A stretch of DNA of 6,469 nt from Oscillospiraceae bacterium (GTDB lineage Bacteria; Bacillota_A; Clostridia; Oscillospirales; Oscillospiraceae), in the NCBI GenBank assembly GCA_017415945.1, contig JAFQDR010000187.1:1-6469 (forward strand), in the 5' to 3' direction. The translations under genes were made by a program, and so were the position numbers. The notes beneath the pieces were generated by a model. The model saw nothing but the letters and a program-made list of their open reading frames with translations. It was not told the origin of the DNA and searched no databases. Shown in pieces: positions 6,345-6,469 of the stretch. How positions within the stretch are numbered: the first letter of the stretch is position 1; every line of letters starts with the position of its first letter.

Positions 6345-6469
6345 ACAGAATATGCTGGAGGAACTGGCAGCAGAGCTTACGAAGGTGTTTCCGCAAGCAA
6401 ACATACATGTGGAAACCGAAGCTTTGGCGGCAGCAGAGTGGGTTAAGTGTCTGAAGGAAGAAGGCAATA
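6328..6469 (+). pseudogene. N-terminal receiver-domain fragment of a response regulator (start codon lost, 3' partial)
   Basis: In the frame beginning ATA 6328 the sequence reads IAVDDEQNMLEELAAELTKV, then FPQANIHVETEALAAAEWVK and onward to the window end with no stop. IAVDDE is the first strand and acidic pair of a CheY-like receiver domain (the two Asp help bind Mg2+); the helix that follows and the FPQANIHV second strand fit receiver spacing, of the kind seen in LytTR-type regulators. The phosphoacceptor Asp lies outside the window. No Met precedes the strand where one would be expected (about two residues earlier); instead the frame continues backward into the antiparallel use of the phosphatase coding sequence. 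A GTG at 6307 in the same frame could start a fusion leader (VETSTIS), with AAAGAGG close before it but at only about 3 bases, so translation is doubtful. It overlaps the last 17 bases of the truncated phosphatase gene. Confidence 0.7.

Noticed and set aside
6341..6469. ATG 6341 as the start of a new + strand gene
   Set aside because: The product is rich in Trp, Arg and Gln with no recognisable order, while the other frame over the same bases gives a receiver domain.
1..6469. CRISPR arrays, tRNA or rRNA genes, insertion-sequence ends
   Set aside because: No spaced direct repeats, cloverleaf sequences, rRNA motifs, transposase or terminal inverted repeats were seen.

Overview
The window looks like chromosomal DNA of a Clostridia-class Firmicute, probably a gut Lachnospiraceae/Oscillospiraceae-type organism. 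This is inferred from strong AGGAGG-type ribosome binding sites, moderate GC, short gaps between genes, a lipoprotein peptidase of the C26 family, and a LytS-like membrane sensor joined to a SpoIIE/RsbU phosphatase. No species can be named from the sequence. All supported genes are on the + strand.

Layout: (1) 1-144 is the 3' end of an iron-sulfur (4Fe-4S) protein. A perfect 16-bp tandem duplication covers its stop codon. (2) 227-3267 reads as a three-gene cluster: a lipoprotein class I glutamine amidotransferase-fold hydrolase (peptidase C26), a CoA-dependent acyltransferase-like (condensation/AATase fold) protein, and a GNAT acetyltransferase split by a frameshift at about 2786-2794. (3) 3267-3522 holds no conventional ORF. 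It does contain a readable small reading frame that would start at ATA (an ATG-to-ATA change overlapping the GNAT stop) and is continued by a second frame after about 3450, so it is probably a decayed small gene. (4) 3537-4496 is an unrecognised 319-residue protein with a C-terminal membrane anchor. It is tightly coupled to (5) 4509-6344, a multi-pass LytS-like sensor with an extracytoplasmic Cache-like region, a HAMP linker and the first part of a SpoIIE/PP2C phosphatase domain. (6) The phosphatase breaks off just after its first metal-binding motif, and at about 6327 the DNA passes directly into the start of a response-regulator receiver domain in another frame, which runs off the window end.

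How the genes may work together: the first cluster pairs an exported hydrolase of the gamma-glutamyl/amide-cleaving type with two acyl-transfer enzymes, which would suit small-molecule or cell-surface modification; this is inference. The second cluster would be a signalling module in which an extracytoplasmic signal controls a phosphatase that normally acts on an anti-anti-sigma partner, with a tail-anchored companion protein of unknown role. In this copy the phosphatase cannot be catalytically complete.

The most notable features are the phosphatase/response-regulator junction, the repeated lesions (GNAT frameshift, ATA start plus frameshift, truncated phosphatase) within 3.6 kb, the loss of the Asp of the HxxxD-type motif in the acyltransferase, and the unknown coupled membrane protein. 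Assembly or sequencing error remains a live explanation for the lesions.
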